A DNA stretch of 64,000 bases, from NCBI RefSeq assembly GCF_000633395.1, contig NZ_AYMU01000011.1, forward strand, positions 1 to 64,000, in the 5' to 3' direction. Every line of letters starts with the position of its first letter. The stretch's first letter is position 1. This DNA is from Pseudomonas sp. PH1b (GTDB taxonomy: Bacteria > Pseudomonadota > Gammaproteobacteria > Pseudomonadales > Pseudomonadaceae). The translations under genes and the position numbers were made by a program. Positions 31,585 to 39,296 of this stretch are shown here, piece after piece. A model generated the notes under the pieces. It saw only the letters and a program-made list of their open reading frames with translations, did not search any database and was not told where the DNA came from.

Positions 31585-32375
31585 GCCGCTGTTTGCAGCG
31601 CGCCGGCGAGCATCGCGGCGAACCGCTGGGCCGGCCATTCCTTGCGGTCCGACACCTGGCCGTCGCCGACCTCGACTAGGCGCAGCACGCCGTCGGCCCG
31701 CAGCACCAGATCCACCGAGAAAAATCGACTGTCGATCAGGGCTGCGCATTCGTGCACCAGTGCCGGCACTTCACCGCTGGCGCCGTAGGCCTGGCCGTGG
31801 AGCACGAAATAGCGGCGCTCGGTGTCATCCAGATACTCCTCGCGACGCCTGACGCAGACACCGCCCTCGATCTGGCCGCGATACTGGCGCATGCGCTCGA
31901 TCAATGGCGCGATGTCCGCCGGGGAGTCCACCAGGCTGCCGCTGCCGGTGTTCAGTGATTTGACGTAGTCCTTGATGAAGTACCCCGGCCAGTGGAGGTC
32001 CGCCAGGGCCTGGGTGAAGTCGGCATCGGCCGTCAGCACCCGGGTTTCGCAGGTGAAGCGGGCCAGCCGCGGATACCACTGCGGCAAGTGGTGGCAGCCC
32101 CGGTAGTCGGCCACCTGGGTGAAGGCGTCGGCGCCCAGGCGCTGCAGCTGCGCCACCAGTTCGCCGTAGCCTTCGGGCGTCAGCATCCAGCCGCGGTACA
32201 GCACCTGGGCACCTTCTTCGATGGCCGGCCGCGGCCGGAAACGGCCGCTCTCGAAATCCTCGAAGCAGAACAGCGAAGCGCTCAGGCCAGCGGCCAGAAT
32301 CGCCTGGTATTCGTCGAGGTATTGCTCGTCCGGGCGCTTGGGATCGAAGGGGTCGCTGGGGTACAGAAGGTGCAT
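31581..32375 (-). CDS. ATP-grasp domain protein
   Basis: 264 residues from the ATG at 32375 with CAGGAC upstream. The ATP-grasp signature is read from YFIKDYVKSLNTGSGS (ATP-binding lysine region) and the C-terminal metal-binding RLVEVGDGQVSD. It should ligate a carboxylate and an amine using ATP, but there is no partner gene, so the substrate is unknown. Upstream frame to 32708 runs into another gene's leader and is not used. Confidence 0.75.
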   Translation of the reverse strand: MHLLYPSDPFDPKRPDEQYLDEYQAILAAGLSASLFCFEDFESGRFRPRPAIEEGAQVLYRGWMLTPEGYGELVAQLQRLGADAFTQVADYRGCHHLPQWYPRLARFTCETRVLTADADFTQALADLHWPGYFIKDYVKSLNTGSGSLVDSPADIAPLIERMRQYRGQIEGGVCVRRREEYLDDTERRYFVLHGQAYGASGEVPALVHECAALIDSRFFSVDLVLRADGVLRLVEVGDGQVSDRKEWPAQRFAAMLAGALQTAA

Positions 32376-32607
32376 GGCGAGTCCTGCCAGTGAGGGTTTG
32401 CCCGGGTCCATGGACGCCGGTGAAGTGGCACGGTGGCCGATGATAACGGGATTCTCCCGGGCAATCCTCTCGGCTTGGATGTTCGTTACATCCCTGCACC
32501 TTTGTTCACAGAAAATCACCAGAGCACGACAGATTCCAACACCGCTGCTGGGGATACTGGCGCCTGCTCCGCTGGAGCGCCAAGGACCGACGCGACTGGA
32601 GAACCCC

Positions 32608-34227
32608 ATGCGTACACTGTTGACCGCCGTGCTGATCTCGACCCTGGGGGCGGCCTCTATGGCTCGTGCCGACGCGCTCCCGGCATTCCCCGCGGTGTTC
32701 GCGGACATCCCGGCCGACCAGCCCGGGTGCGCCGCGGGGGTGATGCGTGGCGGCCAGCTGATCTGGAGCGCGGGCTATGGCGCCGCCAACCTGGCCAGCG
32801 GCGCGGCGATCCAGGCCGACACCCGGTTCAACCTGGCGTCGGTGTCCAAGCAGTTCACCGGTTTCGCCATCCTCCAACTGCAAGCCCAGGGGCGCCTGAG
32901 CCTGGAAGACCCGGTGCGGCGTTTTCTGCCTGAGCTGCCGGCCTATGCCCAGGGCATCAAGATCCGCCACCTGCTGCACCACACTTCCGGGCTGCAGGAC
33001 TACATGCTGCTGGCCGAGCTGGCGGGGATTCCCCTGACCCAGCGCTTTACCCAGCAACAGGCACTGGACCTGCTGGTGCGCCAGGACAGCCTGATGTTCG
33101 CGCCCGGTAGCGAATTCAGCTACAGCAACAGCGGTTACCTCCTGCTGTCGAGCATCGTCGAGCGAGCCAGCGGCTTGCCGCTGAAGCACTACTCCCGGGC
33201 GAACATCTTCCTGCCCCTGGGCATGGATCACTCAAGCATCGTCGACCAATACCCGGTGCAGTTGCCGAACCTGGCCCGGGGCTATGAACCGGACGCGCAG
33301 AGCAAGGCCTATGTGGCGGTTGAGGCGCGCTGGGAACAGACCGGCGACGGCCAGGTGCACAGCAACGTGGCGGACCTGATGCGCTGGCTGCGCAACCTCT
33401 CCACCGGGCGGGTCGGGGGCAAGGTTCTGGTGGAGAACATGCGCCAGACCGAGCCCTTCAACGACGGTGACCCGGGCTACTACGGCGCGGGCCTCGCCAA
33501 CCGCAGCTACCGCGGCCTGCAAGAGCTGTCCCACAGCGGCAGCTGGGCTGGTTTCAGCACCGATGTGGCCTGGTACCCCAAGCTCGACGTGGCCACTGTG
33601 GTCCTGTGCAATCTGGACGATGGCCGGGCCTCGGAGCGCGGTCACCAATTGCTCGATACCCTGCTGGGCTCGCCGGCGCCGTCTGGGGAAGCGGACATTC
33701 CGGCGCCACCCCCGAGCATCCGGGCACTGCCCAAGGCCTCGCTGAAAACCCTGGTGGCCGGCACCTACCTGGGCGATGGCGGCCATCAGTTGCAGCTGCG
33801 GCGCAGCGGCAAGGAGTGGATCCTGGAAACCTTTCCCGACGTCCTGCCGCTGACCCGGCAGAGCGATGAGGTACTGGCGGCGGACAACGACGGCACCCCG
33901 ATCTACCTTGCGGCGACCTCGGGAGGGCGGATCGCGCTCAACAACCCGGCCTCGACCTATGCCCTGGCCCCGGCCTGGAAGCCCGAGGATATTCGCCCCT
34001 ACGTCGGCCTCTATGCCCTGCAGACCAGTCCCGGGCAACTCAAGGTCTATGCCCGGCACGGCAAGCTCTATATGCGTATCGGCCAGTACACCTACCCGAT
34101 GCAACCTTTGACCGCAGAGCGTTTCAGCGCCGGAGAACTGGGGGTGATCAGCTTTGCCGAGGAGCGGGCGGTGCTGACCAGCAGCGTGGCGCGCCATCTG
34201 CGGTTCAGGAAGGTGCCGCTGCAGTAA
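32608..34227 (+). CDS. Secreted serine hydrolase, class C beta-lactamase-like
   Basis: 539 residues with a cleavable signal peptide (MRTLLTAVLISTLGAASMA). The beta-lactamase/DD-peptidase fold shows the SxxK nucleophile in LASVSKQFTGFA (about residue 88), YxN in FSYSNSGYLLLSS near 172 and an HSG-type motif in ELSHSGSWAGF near 310. A C-terminal extension (about 380-539) is beta-rich, as in many penicillin-binding-protein-like esterases and peptidases. The role is probably peptidase or esterase rather than antibiotic resistance; no ampR lies beside it. Confidence 0.85.
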   Translation: MRTLLTAVLISTLGAASMARADALPAFPAVFADIPADQPGCAAGVMRGGQLIWSAGYGAANLASGAAIQADTRFNLASVSKQFTGFAILQLQAQGRLSLEDPVRRFLPELPAYAQGIKIRHLLHHTSGLQDYMLLAELAGIPLTQRFTQQQALDLLVRQDSLMFAPGSEFSYSNSGYLLLSSIVERASGLPLKHYSRANIFLPLGMDHSSIVDQYPVQLPNLARGYEPDAQSKAYVAVEARWEQTGDGQVHSNVADLMRWLRNLSTGRVGGKVLVENMRQTEPFNDGDPGYYGAGLANRSYRGLQELSHSGSWAGFSTDVAWYPKLDVATVVLCNLDDGRASERGHQLLDTLLGSPAPSGEADIPAPPPSIRALPKASLKTLVAGTYLGDGGHQLQLRRSGKEWILETFPDVLPLTRQSDEVLAADNDGTPIYLAATSGGRIALNNPASTYALAPAWKPEDIRPYVGLYALQTSPGQLKVYARHGKLYMRIGQYTYPMQPLTAERFSAGELGVISFAEERAVLTSSVARHLRFRKVPLQ

Positions 34228-34254
34228 GGTCTCGGTCGCGAGGGTTTGCCTCCT

Positions 34255-35283
34255 TCACACCCGCCGACTGCGCACCAGCAGCCACAGCAAGTAAAAGCCC
34301 CCCAGCAAGCCGGTCATCAGGCCGATGGGCAGGTTGGCGTGGAAGGCCAGGCGCTGGCTCAGCAGGTCTGCGGCCAGGAGCAACACTGCCCCCATCAGCG
34401 CGCCCGACACCAGCGGCACTTCGGCGCAGCGGGTCAGGCGCCGGGCCAGTTGTGGGCCGGCCAGGGCGACAAAGGCGATGGGCCCCGCTGCGGCGGTGGC
34501 GATGGCCGTCAAGCCGACAGCGGCCAGGACCATGACCAACCTTGTGCGCTCCACGGCCACGCCGAGCTGGGTGGCGGTGGCGTCACCCATTTCCAGCAGG
34601 TTGATGCGCCGGGCGTGGTACAGGGCGATCGGTGCGATGGCCAGCAAGCCCAGGGCTGCCGGCAGCACATGGGACCAGGTGCGGGTGTTCAGCGAGCCGG
34701 CCAGCCACAGCTGGGCGAACATCGCCTGGTCGAGGTTGCCGGTCACCAGCAGGATGTTGTTCAGGCCCGACAGGCTGGCGCCTACGCCAATGCCCACCAG
34801 CACCAGGCGATAGCCGCCGCTGGTGCGCCCCTTGCGCGCCAGCAGCAGCACCATCAAGGCGGTGCACAGGCCGGCAGCGACCGCCGCCAGGGAGGTGGCC
34901 AGGGGGCCTGAATCGAACAGCATGATCTGCACGATGGCGCCACTGGCGGCACCGGTGGTAAAGCCGATGACGTCCGGCGAGCCTAGGGCATTGCGGGAGA
35001 TCGACTGGAAGATCGCTCCGGCCATGCCCAGGGCCGCACCCACCAGGGTGGCGGTGAGCGCCCGGGGCAGGCGCACGCGCTGGATCACGCGCTGGGCGGT
35101 AGGGTCCTGGCCCTGGCCCAGCAGGCTGCTCAGCACTTCGCTCGGCCCCAGGGCCAGGCTGCCGGTACCCAGCAGCAGGGCCCAGAGCAACAGTACCAGC
35201 AGCACCAGAACCCCACAGACCGCAATGCTGCGCGGACGCCAGCGCAACGACAGGGCACCCAGGCGCAGGGCGTTGCGGCGCAT
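34255..35283 (-). CDS. FepG-like ferric-siderophore ABC permease
   Basis: 342 residues from the ATG at 35283, overlapping the upstream permease stop (ATGA). FecCD/BtuC family inner-membrane permease with about 9-10 hydrophobic segments. Family segments: RLPRALTATLVGAALGMAGA, SISRNALGSPDVIGFTTGA, and GPIAFVALAGPQLARRLTRC. By operon order it is the second permease (FepG-like) beside FepD-like and FepB-like genes. Imports a ferric chelate with the ATPase at 37412. Confidence 0.87.
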   Translation of the reverse strand: MRRNALRLGALSLRWRPRSIAVCGVLVLLVLLLWALLLGTGSLALGPSEVLSSLLGQGQDPTAQRVIQRVRLPRALTATLVGAALGMAGAIFQSISRNALGSPDVIGFTTGAASGAIVQIMLFDSGPLATSLAAVAAGLCTALMVLLLARKGRTSGGYRLVLVGIGVGASLSGLNNILLVTGNLDQAMFAQLWLAGSLNTRTWSHVLPAALGLLAIAPIALYHARRINLLEMGDATATQLGVAVERTRLVMVLAAVGLTAIATAAAGPIAFVALAGPQLARRLTRCAEVPLVSGALMGAVLLLAADLLSQRLAFHANLPIGLMTGLLGGFYLLWLLVRSRRV

Positions 35284-36332
35284 CACAGGCGGCTCAGGCG
35301 AAAGCGCCTGACCAGGACAATGAAGCACGGGCCACCCAGCAGCAGGGTGATGATTCCGGCGGCGATTTCCTCCGGCGCCGCCAGCACTCGGCCGAGCACG
35401 TCGGCCCCCAGCAGCAGGCCCGCGGCCAACAGCGCCGAGTAGGGCAGGATCCAGCGGTAGTCCGGGCCCACCAGCATCCGCGCCAGGTGCGGGGCCACCA
35501 GGCCGATGAAACCGATGGGCCCGGCCACGGCGGTGGCCGCGCCGGCCAGCAGCATCACCGCCAGGCAGGCCAGCAGCCAGGTCAGCCGCAGGTTGACCCC
35601 CAGTGCCCGGCCCAGGTCGTGGCCCAGCGCCAGGGCGTTGAGGCGCGCGGCGATGGCCAGGGCAGCAGCCAGGCCGCAGCCAATGGCCAGGGCCGGAATG
35701 TGCAGCAGGCCAAAACCGCTGCCGGCCAGCGAGCCGGAGGCCCAGTGACGGAAATGGTCGAAGACCTCGGGTGGGCTGTTGAGCACGATGATCCCGGTCA
35801 GCGAACCGAGCATCACCGACAGCCCGGCTCCGGCCAGCACCAGGCGCACCGGGTTGGTCCCGGTCTCATGGGCCTGGCCCAGGACGAACACCACGATCCC
35901 GGCCAGCCCGGCGCCGAAGAACGCGCACCACAGGTACTGGGCCATGCTCGTCAGTTGCAGCAATGCCACCCCGCTGATCACCGCCAGCGCGGCGCCGGCA
36001 TTGATGCCCAGCAGCCCCGGTTCGGCCAGGGGGTTGCGGGTCACCGCCTGCATCACCGCACCGGCCACGCCCAGGGCCAGCCCCGCCAGCAGGGCCACCA
36101 GGGTGCGCGGCAGGCGCAGCTCCCGCAGGATCAGGTGCTGGTCGTTGTGCAGGTCAGGGGCGGCCAGGGCCTGCCAGGTCACGTCCAGGGCAATGGCACG
36201 TGAACCCGTGGCCAGGCTGAGCAGGGCCAGCAAGACCAGCAGCGCGATCCCGGCCAGCAGGCCCCAGGTGCGTGCACGCTGGCGGCCCGATAGCGACAGA
36301 GCGGGGCGGGCGAGGGGGGCGAGCAGGTTCAT
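35283..36332 (-). CDS. FepD-like ferric-siderophore ABC permease
   Basis: 349 residues, FecCD family. Segments LRLPRTLVALLAGLALGVAG, AVTRNPLAEPGLLGINAGAA and GPIGFIGLVAPHLARMLVG are characteristic. Several membrane spans are evident. Starts four bases after the binding-protein stop and overlaps the FepG-like start, so it is co-translated in a B-D-G order on the minus strand. Confidence 0.88.
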   Translation of the reverse strand: MNLLAPLARPALSLSGRQRARTWGLLAGIALLVLLALLSLATGSRAIALDVTWQALAAPDLHNDQHLILRELRLPRTLVALLAGLALGVAGAVMQAVTRNPLAEPGLLGINAGAALAVISGVALLQLTSMAQYLWCAFFGAGLAGIVVFVLGQAHETGTNPVRLVLAGAGLSVMLGSLTGIIVLNSPPEVFDHFRHWASGSLAGSGFGLLHIPALAIGCGLAAALAIAARLNALALGHDLGRALGVNLRLTWLLACLAVMLLAGAATAVAGPIGFIGLVAPHLARMLVGPDYRWILPYSALLAAGLLLGADVLGRVLAAPEEIAAGIITLLLGGPCFIVLVRRFRLSRL

Positions 36333-36335
36333 GTT

Positions 36336-37241
36336 TCAGCGAAAGTGCGCGGCGACGGCGTCGATCATCTGCCGTCCCGAGTAATAGTCGATGCGAAACG
36401 AACTGGGCCCGAGGGCGTACACCCGCTGGTTGATCACCGCCGGCAGGTTGGCCAGCACCGGGTCGGCGAGAAACGCCTGCACGTCGCTGTCAGAGGCGCT
36501 CAGCAGGAACACGCTGTCGCCGGTGATCGCTGCCGGCAGGTTCTCCCGGGAAATGAACTGGAAGTCCGAGGCTCGGGTGACCTTTGCCGCCAGCGCCTGG
36601 GGCAGTTCGGCAACGGTGAAGCCCAGGCTGCTCAACAGCCGCGCCTGGGGGCTGCTCAGGCGGCCGATGGAGTAGCTGCCGGCGATGTTGTAGCCGACCA
36701 CGCTGACCGGGCCGGTGGCCGGGGTGATGCTGGCGGCGGTGCGCGCGGTGTACTGGTCGAAGCGCTGGATCGCGGCCTGGGCCTGGTGTTCCAGGCCGGT
36801 GTGCTTGCCCAGTTGCATGGCGATGTCCTGCCAGCTCTGGTTCGAGTAGTCGACCACCAGGGTGTTGATGCCCTGGGCCTGCAGTTCCCTGCGATGGGCG
36901 ATCACGCTGTCGGCACCGGTGGCAGAGACCACCAGCAGGTCGGGGTCGCTGGCGATCACCGCCTCGATGTCGAACTGCAGGTTGCGGTACAGCACCTGGA
37001 CCCCTCGCTGCTCGGCCACTTGCGCCCATTGCGAGAAGAACCCGCGCTCATCGGTGAGACGGCTGGGAGTAGTGGCGGCGCTGGCCAGCAGCGGCGCGTC
37101 CATGGCCAGCAGGATCCCGGTGACACTGGGGCTGGTGGAGACGATCCGCGCAGGAGTGGCAGGCGCGGCGCAGGCAAGGTGGCCGGACAGGGCCAGGACC
37201 GCTGCGCAGAGCAGGCGGGCGGGAAGGCGTGGGTTCATCAT
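36336..37241 (-). CDS. FepB-like ferric-siderophore periplasmic binding protein
   Basis: 301 residues from the ATG at 37241 (second ATG at 37238). A signal peptide (LLCAAVLALSGHLACA) is followed by a class III binding fold. Wording closely follows E. coli FepB: RIVSTSPSVTGILLAMDAPL, ASAATTPSRLTDERGFFSQW, and the end VYALGPSSFRIDYYSGRQM. Delivers a ferric chelate to the permeases. First gene of the minus-strand operon, divergent from the ATPase gene. Confidence 0.87.
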   Translation of the reverse strand: MMNPRLPARLLCAAVLALSGHLACAAPATPARIVSTSPSVTGILLAMDAPLLASAATTPSRLTDERGFFSQWAQVAEQRGVQVLYRNLQFDIEAVIASDPDLLVVSATGADSVIAHRRELQAQGINTLVVDYSNQSWQDIAMQLGKHTGLEHQAQAAIQRFDQYTARTAASITPATGPVSVVGYNIAGSYSIGRLSSPQARLLSSLGFTVAELPQALAAKVTRASDFQFISRENLPAAITGDSVFLLSASDSDVQAFLADPVLANLPAVINQRVYALGPSSFRIDYYSGRQMIDAVAAHFR

Positions 37242-37319
37242 CGATCCGTTGGGCGGTGGATGGGGGCAGGTGGGGCCCGTTCGACAGCAAGCGAAGGGCC
37301 GGGGCGGCGAAACGCATAT

Positions 37320-37338
37320 GCTAATGCTTCTCATGCAA
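37320..37338. promoter_or_regulatory. Fur-box-like site, fepB/fepC divergent promoter
   Basis: GCTAATGCTTCTCATGCAA matches the Fur consensus GATAATGATAATCATTATC at 11 of 19 positions, keeping TAATG and TCAT. Lies between divergent iron-uptake genes, where Fur control is expected. Confidence 0.45.
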
Positions 37339-37354
37339 TGCGTTCCATATTGTA

Positions 37355-37369
37355 GAATCCATTCCGCAA
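37355..37369. promoter_or_regulatory. Shared palindromic operator, copy 1 (candidate IclR site)
   Basis: GAATCCATTCCGCAA on the plus strand is, on the minus strand, TTGCGGAATGGATTC. It agrees at 13 of 15 bases with TTGCAGAATGAATTC at 39207-39221. The core GAATNNATTC is a perfect palindrome in both. Both sites lie in promoters flanking the IclR gene. Confidence 0.5.
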
Positions 37370-37411
37370 TTGCAATACTGCAAGCGCTTGTCCCCCAAGG
37401 AAAACCTCTCC

Positions 37412-38218
37412 ATGACTCACCGTTTGCACGTGGATGCCGTGACCTTGCGCTACGACGCACGGACCATCTCCCAGGACCTTTCCCTGGCCATTCCCGACGG
37501 CTCGTTCACGGTTATCGTCGGGCCCAATGCCTGTGGTAAATCCACCCTGCTGGCGGCCTTGTCACGGCTGTTGACCCCGGCCAGGGGCCAGGTGGTGCTG
37601 GACGGCAAGGACATCCGCCAATTGCCGGCCCGGGAGGTGGCCCGGCGCCTGGGCCTGCTGCCGCAAAGCGCCCTGGCCCCGGACGGCATCACCGTGGCCG
37701 AGCTGGTGGCGCGCGGGCGCTATCCCCATCAGTCGCTGCTGCGCCAGTGGTCGAAAGAGGATGAGCAGGCGGTGCTGGGGGCGATGGCCGCGACCCGGGT
37801 CGGGGACCTGGCCGAACGGCTGCTGGACGAGCTGTCCGGGGGGCAGCGCCAGCGGGTGTGGATTGCCATGGTGCTGGCCCAGGACACGCCGATCCTGCTG
37901 CTGGACGAACCCACCACCTACCTGGACATCGTCCATCAGATCGAGCTGCTGGAACTGCTGGCCGAACTCAACCGCCAGGGACGCACCATCGTTGCGGTGC
38001 TGCACGACCTGAACCAGGCCTGCCGCTATGCCAGCCACCTGATCGCCCTGCGAGGCGGGGCGATTGTGGCCCAGGGTGCACCTTCGGCCATTTTCACCGA
38101 GGCCCTGGTGGCGCAAGTGTTCGGCCTGGCCTCGGTGATCATTGCCGACCCGGTCAGCGGCACGCCGCTGATGGTGCCCAAAGGACGGCTCGAGGCAAGC
38201 GTCACCACGAGCGCTTGA
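37412..38218 (+). CDS. FepC-like ferric-siderophore ABC ATPase
   Basis: 268 residues from the ATG at 37412 with AAGGA upstream. Walker A GPNACGKSTL near residue 40, signature LSGGQRQRVW near 145, Walker B ILLLDEPTTYLDI near 165, and the H-loop in VLHDLNQACRY. The LDEPTTYLDI plus HQIELLELL wording is that of siderophore ATPases. Encoded divergently from fepB-D-G, so the transporter is split over two transcripts sharing one regulatory region. Confidence 0.9.
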   Translation: MTHRLHVDAVTLRYDARTISQDLSLAIPDGSFTVIVGPNACGKSTLLAALSRLLTPARGQVVLDGKDIRQLPAREVARRLGLLPQSALAPDGITVAELVARGRYPHQSLLRQWSKEDEQAVLGAMAATRVGDLAERLLDELSGGQRQRVWIAMVLAQDTPILLLDEPTTYLDIVHQIELLELLAELNRQGRTIVAVLHDLNQACRYASHLIALRGGAIVAQGAPSAIFTEALVAQVFGLASVIIADPVSGTPLMVPKGRLEASVTTSA

Positions 38219-38238
38219 AGCCCGGATGTGGCCGGGCT
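38219..38238. terminator. Bidirectional hairpin between fepC-like and IclR genes
   Basis: AGCCCGG (38219-38225) and CCGGGCT (38232-38238) form a 7-bp stem right at both gene ends. It overlaps the stop codon region of the convergent IclR gene. Confidence 0.5.
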
Positions 38239-39056
38239 CAGCGGCGGGGCGGCAGTGGAGCTTGAGGGATCCGCTGACCGCCGGTGGCCTGGTTGACCAG
38301 AGTGGCCTGGTGAAACAGCGCATCACGGTCTTCCGGTGCCTGCAGTTGTCCCAGGTCGGTGACCGTGGTCATCACGCAGACGATTTCCTGCTGGGCGTCG
38401 AATACCGGAGCGGCCTGGCCGGTGACATTCGACAGCAGGTGGCTGGTGAGCTCGGCCCAGTGCGTGCGGCGAACCTCGTCCAGTACCGCGCTGCCGGGCG
38501 GGGTGCCGCGAAAGTGCGCAGGCTGCTGCTTGCGCGCGGCGTCGATGGTGGCCTTGGGCAGGAATGCCTGGAACACCAGGCCGCAGGCGGTGTTGTCGAT
38601 GGGCAGGATGTCCCCCAGGGCCAGGGGGTTGATCGAGAAATAGGCGCTGCGATACCAGCGCACCAGGGTCGGCCCGCGGTCGGTCCAGATCGCCACGCCG
38701 CCACTGGCAGCATGCCGCTGGGCCAGGGCTTTCATGTGCTGGGCGGCGATGTCCACCGCGTCGATGCGCTTCAACGCGCCGATGCCGATGCTCAGGGCGG
38801 CCGGCCCCAGGTCATACAGGCCGCTGACCGGATCCTGCTTGGCCAGCCCTTCCTTGACCAGGCTCTGCAGATAGCGGTGCGCGGTGGAGCCGCCGGTGCC
38901 GGTGCGCCGGGCCACTTCGCCCAGGGCCAGCTCGCCTTCGGCGTTGGCCAGGGTGTTGAGAAAACGCGCGGCGATCGACACCGACTGGATCACTCCGGAG
39001 CGTTTTTCCGGTGGTGAATCCTGGGTCTCGTCCAGCAGGGTCTGCGAAGTGTTCAA
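38238..39056 (-). CDS. IclR family transcriptional regulator
   Basis: 272 residues from a TTG at 39056 supported by GAGGAG on the minus strand about 9 bases upstream. An N-terminal winged HTH (SVSIAARFLNTLANAEGELA, EVARRTGTGGSTAHRYLQS) and a C-terminal effector domain (LGDILPIDNTACGLVFQAFL) define the IclR family. Such regulators sense catabolic metabolites rather than iron. Placed between fepC-like and the TonB receptor, with a shared palindrome in both flanking promoters, it probably couples uptake genes to the presence of the chelator or its breakdown product. Confidence 0.87.
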   Translation of the reverse strand: MNTSQTLLDETQDSPPEKRSGVIQSVSIAARFLNTLANAEGELALGEVARRTGTGGSTAHRYLQSLVKEGLAKQDPVSGLYDLGPAALSIGIGALKRIDAVDIAAQHMKALAQRHAASGGVAIWTDRGPTLVRWYRSAYFSINPLALGDILPIDNTACGLVFQAFLPKATIDAARKQQPAHFRGTPPGSAVLDEVRRTHWAELTSHLLSNVTGQAAPVFDAQQEIVCVMTTVTDLGQLQAPEDRDALFHQATLVNQATGGQRIPQAPLPPRR

Positions 39057-39206
39057 CGGCTTGGTCTCCTCACCAAAGTCTGGCGGCGGTCATGGCGCAG
39101 GCTGCGGCCCGCGCAGCGATGGCGCTCGCGGCGGCCATGATACCGGTTCTGCCCGCCGCCAGGGACGCTCGAATGCGTCAGGGCCAAGAGTGTAGACGAT
39201 TCCATT

Positions 39207-39221
39207 TTGCAGAATGAATTC
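39207..39221. promoter_or_regulatory. Shared palindromic operator, copy 2 (candidate IclR site)
   Basis: TTGCAGAATGAATTC matches copy 1 (minus strand of 37355-37369) at 13 of 15 positions, with the palindromic core GAATGAATTC at 39212-39221. Located between the divergent IclR and TonB-receptor genes, so it could serve autoregulation and receptor control. Confidence 0.5.
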
Positions 39222-39234
39222 CTCATTGAGGAAT
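39218..39234. promoter_or_regulatory. Perfect 8-bp inverted repeat in the receptor promoter
   Basis: ATTCCTCA-T-TGAGGAAT is a perfect inverted repeat with a one-base centre. It overlaps the end of the shared operator copy 2. Probably a second regulator half-site or the full operator of a dimer. Confidence 0.45.
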
Positions 39235-39265
39235 ATGATGGCTGCGTGATAGCCTAATCGTGAAA

Positions 39266-39284
39266 GAGGATCATTCTCATTTGG
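39266..39284. promoter_or_regulatory. Fur-box-like site before TonB receptor
   Basis: GAGGATCATTCTCATTTGG matches the Fur consensus at 11 of 19 positions, notably ATCATTCTCATT. It ends just before the ribosome site GGAGGGAG of the receptor gene, so binding would block transcript initiation or elongation. Confidence 0.45.
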
Positions 39285-39296
39285 AGGGAGGCCTTG

